Part shown: one piece after another, positions 51,995 to 60,524 of the stretch | How positions within the stretch are numbered: the first letter of the stretch is position 1 | Layout of the letters: every line of letters begins with the position of its first letter | Assembly: GCF_001905545.1 (NCBI RefSeq) | Contig: NZ_LIPD01000023.1 | Span: 652 to 64,651 of the forward strand | Reading direction: 5' to 3' | Origin: Streptomyces sp. CB02056 | GTDB lineage: Bacteria; Actinomycetota; Actinomycetes; Streptomycetales; Streptomycetaceae | DNA: 64,000 nucleotides | Translations under genes and position numbers: made by a program | The notes under the pieces: generated by a model | Told to the model about the DNA's origin: nothing | Databases searched by the model: none | The model's input: the letters and a program-made list of their open reading frames with translations, nothing else

Positions 51995-52933
51995 TCAGCG
52001 CGCCCGGCCGGCTGCCGCCTGGGCCCGGAGGGCGTCGACGGCGAGGCGGGCGGCGGTGCCGATGGCGGCGTCGGCGGCGGGCAGGGTGATGGTGGTGGCG
52101 GCGGCGCGGGTGAAGACGGCGAGGGCGTAGCGGCCGCCGTCGGGGTATTCGACGACGCCGACCTCGTGGCGCAGCGTGGGGAGGGTGCCGGTCTTGCCGT
52201 GGACGCGGACGTCGTCGTAGGGGAAGCCGGAGGCCAGGCGGTGGGGCCAGACCTGGAGGCCGAGGAGGCGTCGCAGGGCGGCGCCGTGGTCGCCGGGGCA
52301 GGCGTCGCCGTGCCAGAGGGCGGCGAGCAGGGTGGTCATGTCGCGGGGGGTGCTGTGGTTGGTGAAGGCGGGGTCGAGGACTCTGAGGCGGGCGACGACG
52401 GCGGGGTCGACCGGGGAGTCGGGGCCGGTGTCCTCGGCGAGGGCGGCGATGAGGTCGCGGAGTTTGTGGACGGCGACGGTGCGGGTGAGGCCGAGGTCGG
52501 CCATGGTGCGGTTGACGGTGTCGAGGCCGATCCGGTCCCACAGGGTGTCGGCGGCGGTGTTGTCGCTGACGGCGGCGGTGAGGTAGGCGAGGTCGCGCAG
52601 GGAGAGGCGGGCGTCGTCGAGCATGGCGCCGAGGCCGGTGGACCCGGGGGTGCGGCCGGCGGCGGGGACGTCGACCTGCCGGGTGAGGTCGATGCGTCCG
52701 GCGGCGGCCTCGCGGTAGAGCGTCACGAGCAGGCAGAGCTTGTGGACGCTGGCGGTGGAGACGGCGGTGTCGGCGCCGAGGCCGATCTCGGCGCCGGTGT
52801 CGAGGTCGCGTGCGTGGAGTCGGCCGGTGACGCCGGCGTCGGCGAAGGCAGCGGCGATGCGGGTGCGCGCGGCGCGGCCGTGCGGGGTCCGGTCGGCGGC
52901 CGGGCGGTGGGCTGTGGTGCGGTCGCTGGTCAC
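51995..52933 (-). CDS. blaB: BlaB-like penicillin-recognising protein homologue, regulator of beta-lactamase
   Basis: 312 residues from a GTG overlapping the LysR gene stop. Serine beta-lactamase-fold motifs are present: SVHK (S62-K65), SDN (123-125) and HGKTG (K247-G249). The class A omega-loop motif E..LN is absent, and there is no signal peptide, so it should be cytoplasmic and not hydrolyse penicillin. This matches BlaB of the Streptomyces cacaoi blaA-blaB-blaL system, where it acts with the LysR-type activator to induce beta-lactamase. The gene is co-transcribed with that activator. Confidence 0.82.
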   Translation of the reverse strand: MTSDRTTAHRPAADRTPHGRAARTRIAAAFADAGVTGRLHARDLDTGAEIGLGADTAVSTASVHKLCLLVTLYREAAAGRIDLTRQVDVPAAGRTPGSTGLGAMLDDARLSLRDLAYLTAAVSDNTAADTLWDRIGLDTVNRTMADLGLTRTVAVHKLRDLIAALAEDTGPDSPVDPAVVARLRVLDPAFTNHSTPRDMTTLLAALWHGDACPGDHGAALRRLLGLQVWPHRLASGFPYDDVRVHGKTGTLPTLRHEVGVVEYPDGGRYALAVFTRAAATTITLPAADAAIGTAARLAVDALRAQAAAGRAR

Positions 52934-53880
52934 AGCGGGAACTCCATTGCGGGCCGGGGGTAGAGCGGGGGGCGGTGGGGCGGCTGGGGCAGCAGGCCGC
53001 CGGGTCCGGTCAGCGCCTCGTGGGCGGCCTGGGCGAACAGCCGGACGGCGGGCCCGCCCCGCCCGGTCGGCCAGGCCGTGGAGGTCCGCCAGGCCAGCGG
53101 GGTGCCGGTGAGCGGACGCCAGACTGTACCCGGTGGGGGTGTGGTGCGCGGCACCAGGGCGATGGCGCTGCCGGTGAGCACGAGCGCGCCCGCGACGTCC
53201 GGTCCCGGCGGGTCGACGACGGCTTCGGGGGTGCAGCCGTGCCTGGTCAGCGTGGTGAGGACCTCGTCGTACAGGGCCGGGGCGGTGGCGCGCGGGAAGA
53301 GGACCAGGCGCAGGCCGGTCAGGTCGGCCACCGCGAGCTCGGGGCGGTCGGCGTGCGGGCCGCCGGCGGCGAGCAGGGCCCCGAGCGGCTGGTGCAGGAC
53401 GGGGCCGAAGGCCAGTCCGTCGGCCGGGCAGGGGTGGCGGACGACGGCGACGTCGACGGTGTGCTGGGCGAGTTCGCGCACCACGGCCGCGACCGGCAGT
53501 TCCCGCAGTTCGAGCCGGGTGCCCGGGGAGGCGGCCTCGAAGCCGGTGAGCAGCGCGGCGAGGGTGGCCGGCCCGAGTTCGGGCGGGACGGCCGCGCGCA
53601 GGGTGCCGGCCCGTCCGCTGCGCAGGTCGGCGGCGGTGGCGAGGAGGCGGGCGGCGCTGTCCAGGGTCTCCTCGGCCTCGGCGAGCAGCAGCCGGCCCGC
53701 CGGGGTGAGGTCGACGCCGCGCGGGCCGCGGTCGAACAGGGTCACGCCGAGTTCGCGTTCGAGGCGCTGGATCCGCTGGGAGAGCGAGGGCTGGGCGATC
53801 CGCAGGCGCTCGGCGGCGCGGCCGAAGTGCCGTTCCTCGGCGACGGCGCGGAAGTGGCGGAGATGCCCCAGCAGGTCCAT
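52930..53880 (-). CDS. blaA: LysR-type activator of beta-lactamase (BlaA-like)
   Basis: 316 residues from ATG 53880; a TTG at 53889 is less likely. The N-terminal LysR HTH reads HLRHFRAVAEERHFGRAAERLRIAQPSLSQRIQRLERELG. The effector domain has VDVAVVRHPCPADGL and LVLFPRATAPALYDEV. It is divergent from the class A beta-lactamase gene and overlaps the blaB-like gene by four bases, exactly the layout of the Streptomyces cacaoi system. An ATCG-N9-CGAT dyad lies 26 bases upstream. Confidence 0.88.
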   Translation of the reverse strand: MDLLGHLRHFRAVAEERHFGRAAERLRIAQPSLSQRIQRLERELGVTLFDRGPRGVDLTPAGRLLLAEAEETLDSAARLLATAADLRSGRAGTLRAAVPPELGPATLAALLTGFEAASPGTRLELRELPVAAVVRELAQHTVDVAVVRHPCPADGLAFGPVLHQPLGALLAAGGPHADRPELAVADLTGLRLVLFPRATAPALYDEVLTTLTRHGCTPEAVVDPPGPDVAGALVLTGSAIALVPRTTPPPGTVWRPLTGTPLAWRTSTAWPTGRGGPAVRLFAQAAHEALTGPGGLLPQPPHRPPLYPRPAMEFPL

Positions 53881-53905
53881 GGCCAGCAATCATAGGGGTT
53901 TTCTT

Positions 53906-53922
53906 ATCGCTCACTTCACGAT
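53906..53922. promoter_or_regulatory. Putative LysR-type operator ATCG-N9-CGAT
   Basis: Perfect four-base arms in the 165-base divergent region between the LysR and beta-lactamase genes. It lies close to the activator start, as expected for autoregulation, and is in an AT-richer patch. The interarm spacing is a little longer than the classic T-N11-A box. Confidence 0.45.
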
Positions 53923-54045
53923 TGCGGTCTTGGACTGGGTAGCCCGTGGCCTGTTTAGCTGAGCGTGATCGCGCGGATCGCGGCGGTGTGGACCACCGCC
54001 GCGGGGCGCGACCGTGATGACACGAACCACCTGGGGAGACCACTG

Positions 54046-55023
54046 ATGACGCCCGACCTCCGCCGTACCGGCACCGGCACCCGTACCCGCGTCCGCACCC
54101 GCGCCGCGCTGCCCGCGGTGGCCCTGCTCGTGGCCGCGCTGGTCGGCGGGTGCGGCCCGTCGGGTGGCGCCTCGACGGCGGCGGCCTCCGGCGCGACTGC
54201 GACGGCGGCGACGGCGGGCGCGGGGGCGGCCTCCGCCGCCGCGGCGGACGCGGCCTTCGCGGAACTCGAGCAGCGGTTCGGCGCCCGGCTCGGCGTGTAC
54301 GCGGTGGACACCGGCAGCGGCCGGGAGGTCGTCCACCGGACCGACGAGCGCTTCGCGTTCGCGTCCACGATCAAGTCGCTCGCCGCCGGGGCCCTGCTGC
54401 GCAAGGCCTCCGACGCGGACCTGGACAAGGTCGTCCCCTACCGCCAGGAGGACGTGCTGGCGTGGGCACCGATCACCTCGCAGCACGTGGCGACCGGCAT
54501 GAAGCTGCGCGACCTGGCCTCCGCCGCCATCCAGTACAGCGACAACACCGCGGCCAACCTCGTCTTCGCCGAACTCGGCGGCCCGGCGGCCGTCCAGCAG
54601 TCCCTGCGCGACCTGGGCGACTCGACCACCAGCGTCGACCGCACCGAACCCACCCTCAACGAGGCGACCCCGGGCGACACCCGCGACACCAGCACGCCGC
54701 GCGTCCTCGCCGCCGACCTGCGCCGCTACGTGCTCGGCGATATCCTCCCGGAAGGCCGACGCGGGCTGCTGACGGACTGGCTGGTCGGCAACACGACCGG
54801 CGGCCCGTACATCCGCGCGGGGGTGCCCGCCGACTGGCGGATCGGCGACAAGACCGGCAACGCGGGCTACGGCACCCGCAACGACGTCGCCGTGGCGTGG
54901 CCGTCGGGCGGGCGCGCCCCGATCGTGATCGTCGTCCTGACCGACCGCGGCAAGGCGGACGCCACCTCCGACGACGCCCTGATCGCCCAGGCGACGAAGA
55001 CCGTCGTCAGCGCCCTCGGCTGA
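54046..55023 (+). CDS. blaL: Class A beta-lactamase
   Basis: 325 residues from ATG 54046 (GGGGAG upstream). A signal peptide ends at a possible lipobox with C36 (LVGGC), then an Ala/Thr-rich linker. All class A motifs are present: STIK (S107, K110), SDN (165-167), EPTLNE (E201, N205) and DKTG (K269-G271). It hydrolyses penicillins outside the cell. The PGDTRDTSTP sequence after the omega loop is typical of Streptomyces enzymes. It is divergent from the BlaA-like activator. Confidence 0.95.
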   Translation: MTPDLRRTGTGTRTRVRTRAALPAVALLVAALVGGCGPSGGASTAAASGATATAATAGAGAASAAAADAAFAELEQRFGARLGVYAVDTGSGREVVHRTDERFAFASTIKSLAAGALLRKASDADLDKVVPYRQEDVLAWAPITSQHVATGMKLRDLASAAIQYSDNTAANLVFAELGGPAAVQQSLRDLGDSTTSVDRTEPTLNEATPGDTRDTSTPRVLAADLRRYVLGDILPEGRRGLLTDWLVGNTTGGPYIRAGVPADWRIGDKTGNAGYGTRNDVAVAWPSGGRAPIVIVVLTDRGKADATSDDALIAQATKTVVSALG

Positions 55024-55105
55024 CGTCCGTATCCGCATCCGTCCCGAAGGAGCGTCCCCTCCCGAAGGAGCGCCCCTTCCCGACCGACCAGGAGCCCCGA
55101 CCGCG

Positions 55106-56173
55106 ATGATCCGACCCACCCGCCGGGCCGACACGGACGCCGACTTCACCCGGCGCCGTCTCGCCCAGCTCGCCGTCCTCGGCCTCGCCGCCGGGGCCAC
55201 GCCGGCCGCCCTTCCAGGCACGGCCTCGGCCGCCGTCCCCTCTTCGGTGAAGGCGTCGTCCGCCGGCCGTCCGCACTACGACCGCGCCCGCCGCCTCGCC
55301 GCCGACGACCCCGTGCTGCGGGCCCTGGTGACGGCGCTGACGCCCGGCTCCGTCCTTCCCCCGCTGCCCGCGCCCGCGCCCGTCAAGCTGTTCGACAACC
55401 TGGTGCTGCTGAGCGCGGGCTGGGTCTCGGCGATGGCGGTGCTGACGGACGACGGCATCGTGCTGATCGACGCGCTCACCTCACCCGCCGATGCCGAGGG
55501 CGTCGTCGTCCCCGGGCTGCGGGCGGTCGGCGCCGACCCGGCGGCGATCCGGCACGTCGTCGTGACCCACGGCCACGCGGACCACTTCGGCGGCGCCCAG
55601 ACCCTCGCCGACCGCTACGGCGCCCGCGTGCACATGTCCCCGGCCGACTGGGACCTCCTCGCCCGCACCCGCCCCGCCGACGCCCCCGTCCGCGACCTCG
55701 ACATCGCGGACGGCGCGCAGCTCACCCTCGGCAGCACGACGATCGAGCTGCACCACACCCCGGGCCACACCCCCGGCACCGTGTCCCCGGTCATCCCGGT
55801 CCGGGCGGGCGGCCGGTACCACAGCGCGATGCTGTGGGGCGGCCTCAACCCGCCCTCGACGGTGGCGGAACTGCGCACCCTCCTCGCCTCCGTCCACTCC
55901 TTCCGGGCCGTCATGCGCCGGACGAACGTGGAGGTCGAGCTCTCCAACCACCCGAACGACCACGGCCTCGAACGAGCCGAACAGCTGCGGCACCAACCGC
56001 CCGGCGCCGCGAACCCCTTCCTCCTCGGCGGCCCCCGCACGCAGCGGTACATGGCGGTCATGGACGCGATGGTGCGCGGCCGCATCGCCGACGCGGAGGC
56101 CGCGGAGGAGGCGGGGGCGGAGGCGGGAACCGGGGCACGTGGAGCCCGGACCGTGGCGGCTCCGCACGCCTGA
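55106..56173 (+). CDS. Secreted metallo-beta-lactamase-fold hydrolase
   Basis: 355 residues, starting 80 bases after the beta-lactamase, so probably co-transcribed. Twin-arginine-like signal (TRRRLAQLAVLGLAAG). MBL motif THGHADHFGG (H155, H157, D159, H160) and the downstream ligand HHTPGHTPGT (H221) are present, and a late NHPNDHG could supply the last His. The order and an export signal are compatible with a subclass B3-like enzyme, but most such proteins have other substrates. Direct repeats of CCCGAAGGAGCG lie in the 80-base spacer. Confidence 0.82.
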   Translation: MIRPTRRADTDADFTRRRLAQLAVLGLAAGATPAALPGTASAAVPSSVKASSAGRPHYDRARRLAADDPVLRALVTALTPGSVLPPLPAPAPVKLFDNLVLLSAGWVSAMAVLTDDGIVLIDALTSPADAEGVVVPGLRAVGADPAAIRHVVVTHGHADHFGGAQTLADRYGARVHMSPADWDLLARTRPADAPVRDLDIADGAQLTLGSTTIELHHTPGHTPGTVSPVIPVRAGGRYHSAMLWGGLNPPSTVAELRTLLASVHSFRAVMRRTNVEVELSNHPNDHGLERAEQLRHQPPGAANPFLLGGPRTQRYMAVMDAMVRGRIADAEAAEEAGAEAGTGARGARTVAAPHA

Positions 56174-56358
56174 CGCGGGATTCGGGCATGAAGCCGGAGC
56201 TTGTCGTCTGCGTGGTGTCCGAGGCAGACGCCGCTCCTCCAGGTCAGGTGGACAAGGCCGCACCACCCCGCACATGTACGGGTGGTGGATCGTTTCCCGC
56301 GTTCGCGGCGGTCGCTTCCCGTTGTGGCGGGGGTCCTACGGCGGCAGGATGAGTCGTC

Positions 56359-56853
56359 GTGACTGCCGACCTGCCGTTGTTGCTTCTGGACGTCGACGGG
56401 GTGCTGAACCCGTTCGCCGCGGCGGTGTGCCCGGCGGATTACCAGGAGTACGGGTTCTTCCCCGGTGAGGAGCCGGTGCGTCTGAACCGGGTCCACGGGC
56501 GGTGGCTGAACGGACTTGCCGAGCACTTCGAGATCGTTTGGGCGACGGGTTGGGAAGAGGAGGCGAACGAGTTCCTCGCGCCGTTCCTGGGGCTGGAACG
56601 GTTGCCGGTCGTCTTCTTCCCGCCCAAGCCGTTCGAACCGTGTGAGAAGGTGCCGGCGGTGGCGGCCTTCGTCGGAGAACGGGCAGCGGCCTGGGTGGAC
56701 GATGCGCTGACGCCGCAGGCGCGGGCCTGGGCCGACGGCCGCGCGGCCGCGACCTTGCTGGTCGACACCGATCCGTGCGTGGGCCTGACCTGGAGTGCGG
56801 TCGAGCGGTTGTCGCGGTGGTCGATGGACCTGAGGCGGCCGAAGGCTGAGTGA
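56359..56853 (+). CDS. HAD-domain protein
   Basis: 164 residues, GTG start. HAD motif I is LLLDVDGVLNPF, with both Asp residues. Motif II is in VWATGWEEEAN, a Lys in VFFPPKPFEPCEKV, and motif IV Asp pair AAWVDDALTPQ. No cap domain. This short single-domain HAD type is common in Streptomyces and related to nucleic-acid-repair-associated HAD modules; substrate unknown. Its stop overlaps the GTG of the following fragment. Confidence 0.8.
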   Translation: MTADLPLLLLDVDGVLNPFAAAVCPADYQEYGFFPGEEPVRLNRVHGRWLNGLAEHFEIVWATGWEEEANEFLAPFLGLERLPVVFFPPKPFEPCEKVPAVAAFVGERAAAWVDDALTPQARAWADGRAAATLLVDTDPCVGLTWSAVERLSRWSMDLRRPKAE

Positions 56854-57090
56854 CCGTCGGTGCCCGAGCCCGCGAGGCGCTCCGATGCCGCTCCGCCGAC
56901 CGGGACGTCACCCTGATCAAGCGGGCCACCGCCCCGGCCACCTCCGAGGCCCTGCGGCAGTACACCGGCATCGAGGGCCTGCCGGACCAGCGCGTCACCG
57001 GCTACCTGCTGGTCAACCCCACCGCCGCCGACCAGGCCGAGGCCCGGGTCACCGGCCTCCTCGGAACGGGGGTTCAGCGGGGGGCGTCGG
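56850..57090 (+). pseudogene. 3'-truncated gene fragment coupled to HAD gene
   Basis: GTG 56850 overlaps the HAD stop. From about 56905 to 57065 the frame has almost exclusively G/C third positions (DVTLIKRATAPATSEALRQY, GYLLVNPTAADQAEARVTGLL). At about 57070 it runs into the tail of the convergent chagasin-like gene and loses character. It is probably a gene cut short by a deletion. Family unknown. Confidence 0.45.
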
Positions 57091-57562
57091 AGCTGACGTC
57101 GACGGTGAACTGGCGCTTGATCTGGTCCGGCCCTCCGGGCCAGTCCCCACCGAGCTCGTCGCGGTAGGCGATGTGCACGGTCATGGTGGTACGGCCGGGG
57201 TTCTGGGCGCGGAAGGTGAAGTAGTAGCGGCCGCCCGAGCCGGTGTTTCCGATGTCGCCGAAGTCGAACAGGTCCCTGACGTCGAAGTTGTGGACGTACT
57301 CGTCACCGGCGGCCTTCGCGACGGCCGGGTCGGGGGCTGGAGCGGCCATGCTCCAGACGTCGCCTGCCAACCGGTAGGCGGGCACCTCCACGGAGAACAA
57401 CTCGCCGGGCTTGACGGTGATCTGTCCCGAGGTCTGGGTGAACACCGTGCCGTGGTCGAGTCTGCCGGTGGTCTTCCGGTGGACGGTCACCGCGCGCATG
57501 GTGGCCGGGACGGCCAGCGCCGCGACGACCACCAGCAGGACGAGGCGCCACCTGCACTTCAC
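57074..57562 (-). CDS. Chagasin-like secreted or anchored protein
   Basis: 162 residues from ATG 57562, overlapping the upstream stop by ATGA. An N-terminal hydrophobic segment (LVLLVVVAALAVPATMRAV) is followed by a beta-rich domain: SGQITVKPGELFSVEVPAYR, GDVWSM, GRYYFTFRAQNPGRTTMTVHIAY and KRQFTVDV. The order 'V..G....(V/I).(L/V)P', 'W', 'F.F.A..PG...(V/I)...Y' resembles the I42 chagasin cysteine-protease-inhibitor fold. The characteristic NP.TGY loop is not obvious, so inhibition is uncertain. Confidence 0.5.
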   Translation of the reverse strand: MKCRWRLVLLVVVAALAVPATMRAVTVHRKTTGRLDHGTVFTQTSGQITVKPGELFSVEVPAYRLAGDVWSMAAPAPDPAVAKAAGDEYVHNFDVRDLFDFGDIGNTGSGGRYYFTFRAQNPGRTTMTVHIAYRDELGGDWPGGPDQIKRQFTVDVSSDAPR

Positions 57563-57846
57563 GGGGTCGCTTCCCGGTGGGTGACGCGCAGCGCCAGGAC
57601 GGCGGCGACGGCGTCGAGCCGGCGGGCGACCAGTTGGTCCCCCGCCGGGTCCTGTACGACCATGGCGGCTGCCTCCAGCCGGCCGCGGGCCGCGGCGGCG
57701 GCCGGTCCGGGCAGTGGTTCGGGCAGGGCGGCCGCGAAGCGGGTGCCGCCGGCGAGGACGGTCTCGCCGAGGAAGGTCAGGGCCCGTGGCAGCGTGCCGA
57801 GCCGGTCGACGGTGATCGCGGCGGCCACCGCGCCGTCGCTGCCCAT
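57559..57846 (-). CDS. Small hypothetical protein upstream of chagasin-like gene
   Basis: 95 residues from ATG 57846, Ala-rich and helical (DGAVAAAITVDRLGTLPRALTFLGETVLAGG, RRLDAVAAVLALRV). ATGA overlap shows translational coupling to the chagasin-like gene. No signal peptide and no known domain. The upstream bases contain TTCGACACGCTCCGCAGAGCGTCGAA, in two short runs forming an imperfect inverted repeat at 57866-57890. Confidence 0.5.
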   Translation of the reverse strand: MGSDGAVAAAITVDRLGTLPRALTFLGETVLAGGTRFAAALPEPLPGPAAAAARGRLEAAAMVVQDPAGDQLVARRLDAVAAVLALRVTHREATP

Positions 57847-58054
57847 GTTCCCCCCATGTTGTTCGACACGCTCCGCAGAGCGTCGAACAGCATAACGTCA
57901 GCCGGCGGCACGCCGGTGGACGCCGGGTCGCAGGGCCTGGTCGAGGGCGGTGCCGCCGCTGCCGGCGCCGACGTTCGTCCGGTGGATCCCCGAACTCGGC
58001 CGGGGGGGGAGGCCGGGTTGCGGTCGCGGGGCTGGCGGCCGGGGTGGCGTGTGG

Positions 58055-59209
58055 TCAGTCGGTGTCGGTGGCGGCCAGGACCGCGAGGTGTCGGCCGTCG
58101 GGGTGTAGGGCGGCGAGGGCGAGGTCCCAGGCGACGTTGTGGAACCAGGGGGCGGACGCGGTGCCGAGGCGGAGCCAGGTCGTCTGCCGCACGCGGTCGG
58201 CGGTCCGGGTGATCGGCGCGTCGGCGGGGGTGCCGGTCAGGGCGGCCAGGGAGCGCCAGGCGGCGAGTCTGCCGTAGGCGCCGTAGTTGCCGTGGCCGTA
58301 GGCCGGTGCGCGCAGGGCGGCGGTGAGCAGGGTCCGCAGGGCGAGGTCGGGGTCGGAGGGGTGGAGCCGGGCCGGGGTCTGGCCGGGCGGCCAGGGGGTG
58401 AGCGGCAGGAGCGCGAGGAGTGCCGGGAGGTCTTCGGGGGCGACCGGGTCGGGTAGCCAGAACTCCTGGGCGGCGAGCTTGCCGTTGGACTGGGCGAGCC
58501 AGTGGGCGACGGCCGCGCCCATGGCCTCCGTCGTGGCGGGCAGGCTGGTCTCGGTCGGTTCGGCCGCGGCCGCCCGCTGCCGCGTCGCCGGCGTGGTCTC
58601 CAGCGCGTCGCCCGGCTCCGGCCACACGGCCGGGACCGTCCAGGTCCAGTCGTCGGCGGCCTCCACGGGGCGCCGCAGCCCGTGCTCCTCGGGCAGCAGG
58701 GCCAGCGGCAGTACGGCGAGCGGGTGGCCCCCGGCCAGGAGGGTGTCGGCGAAGGCGCGCAGCGCGGGGTAGCCGTTGACCGCGTCCGAGACGAGCACCG
58801 TCTCGTGGAGCAGGCAGGCCGCGAACTCGCGCGCGTCCGCGGTCTCGGGTGCCCGGTCGAAGACCTCGTCGGCGATGTCCTCGATGCGGTGCCCGTGGGC
58901 GACGACCGCGGCCAGGTAGCGCGGGGAGACGCCGGGGTGCGGCGAGTCCAGCACGCGCACCAGGGCGCGCAGGCTCTGCGGCCCCGGGCGGGCGGCCAGG
59001 GCGTTCAGTGTCCAGTACAGGGCCGCGGCGCAGTGCCCCTGGCGGTCCCGGCCGGCGGCGGTGCGGGCGGCGAGTTCCGCCGCGAGGCCGCCGGCCCAGT
59101 CGAACTCGCCGGTGGCGACCCGCGATTCGACCTCGGCGCGCAGCACGGAGACGTCCGCGTCGTCGGCCTCGCACACGGCGTCCACCGTGCGGGTGATGTC
59201 CTTGTCCAT
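58055..59209 (-). CDS. DUF6183-like protein
   Basis: 384 residues from ATG 59209. Helical first half (DVSVLRAEVESRVATGEFDWAGGLAAELAART, ALYWTLNALAARPGPQSLRALVRVLDSP, FAACLLHETVLVSDAVNGYPALRAFADTLLAGG) and a conserved C-terminal block (YGNYGAYGRLAAWRSLAALTG, WFHNVAWDLALAALHPDGRHLAVLAATDTD). This end resembles DUF6183 family proteins of Streptomyces. Function unknown. It is divergent from the peptide transporter operon. Confidence 0.6.
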   Translation of the reverse strand: MDKDITRTVDAVCEADDADVSVLRAEVESRVATGEFDWAGGLAAELAARTAAGRDRQGHCAAALYWTLNALAARPGPQSLRALVRVLDSPHPGVSPRYLAAVVAHGHRIEDIADEVFDRAPETADAREFAACLLHETVLVSDAVNGYPALRAFADTLLAGGHPLAVLPLALLPEEHGLRRPVEAADDWTWTVPAVWPEPGDALETTPATRQRAAAAEPTETSLPATTEAMGAAVAHWLAQSNGKLAAQEFWLPDPVAPEDLPALLALLPLTPWPPGQTPARLHPSDPDLALRTLLTAALRAPAYGHGNYGAYGRLAAWRSLAALTGTPADAPITRTADRVRQTTWLRLGTASAPWFHNVAWDLALAALHPDGRHLAVLAATDTD

Positions 59210-59539
59210 GGCGTGATTGTTTCCCGGCGGCGGGTGGTCCGCCGCCGGCGGCGCGCCCGCCGACGCTCGGCGTCGGCGCGGACCGGTGGCCGCCGCGGCC
59301 CCTGCGACCTGCGGATTCGACGAATTGTGACGCGAACGCGTCCATGTGCTGCGGGCGCGTTTCGTGTTCGTGTCCACTTGCCCTGGTCCCTGGTGCCGGG
59401 TGTCGCTCGCACACAGACTGGCCTCTGCACGGTCGTGCAACCACCCCTTGGATCGAGGAAGTTCCACCCGCATGCCCAACTCCCCCAGACCCGGCGCTCC
59501 CCGGCCGTACCCGTCGCATCCGGTGGGGAGGTGGCGTCC
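59210..59539. promoter_or_regulatory. Divergent intergenic region before Opp operon
   Basis: About 330 bases. No codon-biased frame. A slightly AT-richer patch occurs near 59315-59330 (GACGAATTGTGACG). GGGGAG lies nine bases before the GTG at 59540. I could not place the promoter with confidence. Confidence 0.35.
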
Positions 59540-60523
59540 GTGCTCCGGTACGTGACCCGCAGGGCTGCGGGCTGGTTCCTGGTGATCGCGGTGGCCACCA
59601 ACGCCACCTACTTCCTGGCCAGTTGGTTCCTCGACCCGCGTTCGAACTTCAAGGAGCTGCGCCCGGTCCGCACCGAGGAGCAGATCTCCCGGGCCCTGGC
59701 CCCCTACAACCTGGACCCGCACGAGCCGCTGCTGCACCGCTGGTGGGACTGGCTGACCGGGGTGGTCCTGCGCTTCGACTGGGGCCGTTCCCCGGTCGGG
59801 GTGCGGGTGAACGGGGAGATCGGCTACCGCTCCCTGGTCAGCGCCGAGCTGGTGACCGGTGCGACGGTCCTGTCGGTCGTCGTCGGTGTCGCGCTCGCGG
59901 TGCACACCGCCTCGCGCCAGTACGGCTGGCGGGACCGGGCCGCCCAGGCCCTGTCCATGGCGCTGTTCAACGTCCCGGTGTCCATCGCCGCCCTCGCGCT
60001 GGTGCTGCTGGCCATCCGGCTGAACGAGCAGGCGGGTTGGCACTTCCTGTACGTCGCGGGCGAGAACTCGCCCGGCGTGGAGGGGTTCTGGGCGACGGTC
60101 GGCGACCGGCTGCTGCACCTGGTGCTGCCGACGATCACCCTGACCCTGACGGGGTACGTGGGCTACCACCTCACCCAGCGCTCGCTGCTGCTGGACGTCA
60201 TCGGCTCCGACTTCGTGCGCACCGCCCGGGCCACCGGGCTGACCCGCGCCCAGGCGATCCGCCGGCACGCCCTGCGCACCGCGCTGATCCCCACCGCCCA
60301 GTCCGTGGCCTTCGGCATCCCGGCGGTGTTCACCGGTGCGGTGCTCACGGAGACGATCTTCGGTTGGAACGGCATGGGCCAGTACTTCATCCAGACCATC
60401 AGCAAGAACGACGTGCACGGCACCGTGGCGACCGCCGCGTTCGCCGCCGCCCTGACGGCGGTCGGCGCGATCCTCGCGGACATCGCCACCGTCCTCCTCG
60501 ACCCGAGGGTGCGGGTGAGCTGA
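59540..60523 (+). CDS. Peptide/nickel ABC transporter permease (OppB/DppB type)
   Basis: 327 residues from GTG 59540 (GGGGAG nine bases upstream). N-terminal helix VTRRAAGWFLVIAVATNATYFLASWFL, then four or five further helices. The EAA loop is FVRTARATGLTRAQAIRRHALRTALIP, and the C-terminal ETIFGWNGMGQYFIQTISKNDVHG is diagnostic of DppB-type permeases. First gene of an operon with the OppC-type permease, a fused ATPase and a binding lipoprotein. Imports short peptides or similar solutes. Confidence 0.93.
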   Translation: MLRYVTRRAAGWFLVIAVATNATYFLASWFLDPRSNFKELRPVRTEEQISRALAPYNLDPHEPLLHRWWDWLTGVVLRFDWGRSPVGVRVNGEIGYRSLVSAELVTGATVLSVVVGVALAVHTASRQYGWRDRAAQALSMALFNVPVSIAALALVLLAIRLNEQAGWHFLYVAGENSPGVEGFWATVGDRLLHLVLPTITLTLTGYVGYHLTQRSLLLDVIGSDFVRTARATGLTRAQAIRRHALRTALIPTAQSVAFGIPAVFTGAVLTETIFGWNGMGQYFIQTISKNDVHGTVATAAFAAALTAVGAILADIATVLLDPRVRVS

Positions 60524-60524
60524 G

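Noticed and set aside
51812..52010. Possible small hydrophobic plus-strand protein
   Set aside because: No stop before entering the antisense of the blaB-like gene; hydrophobicity alone is not enough.
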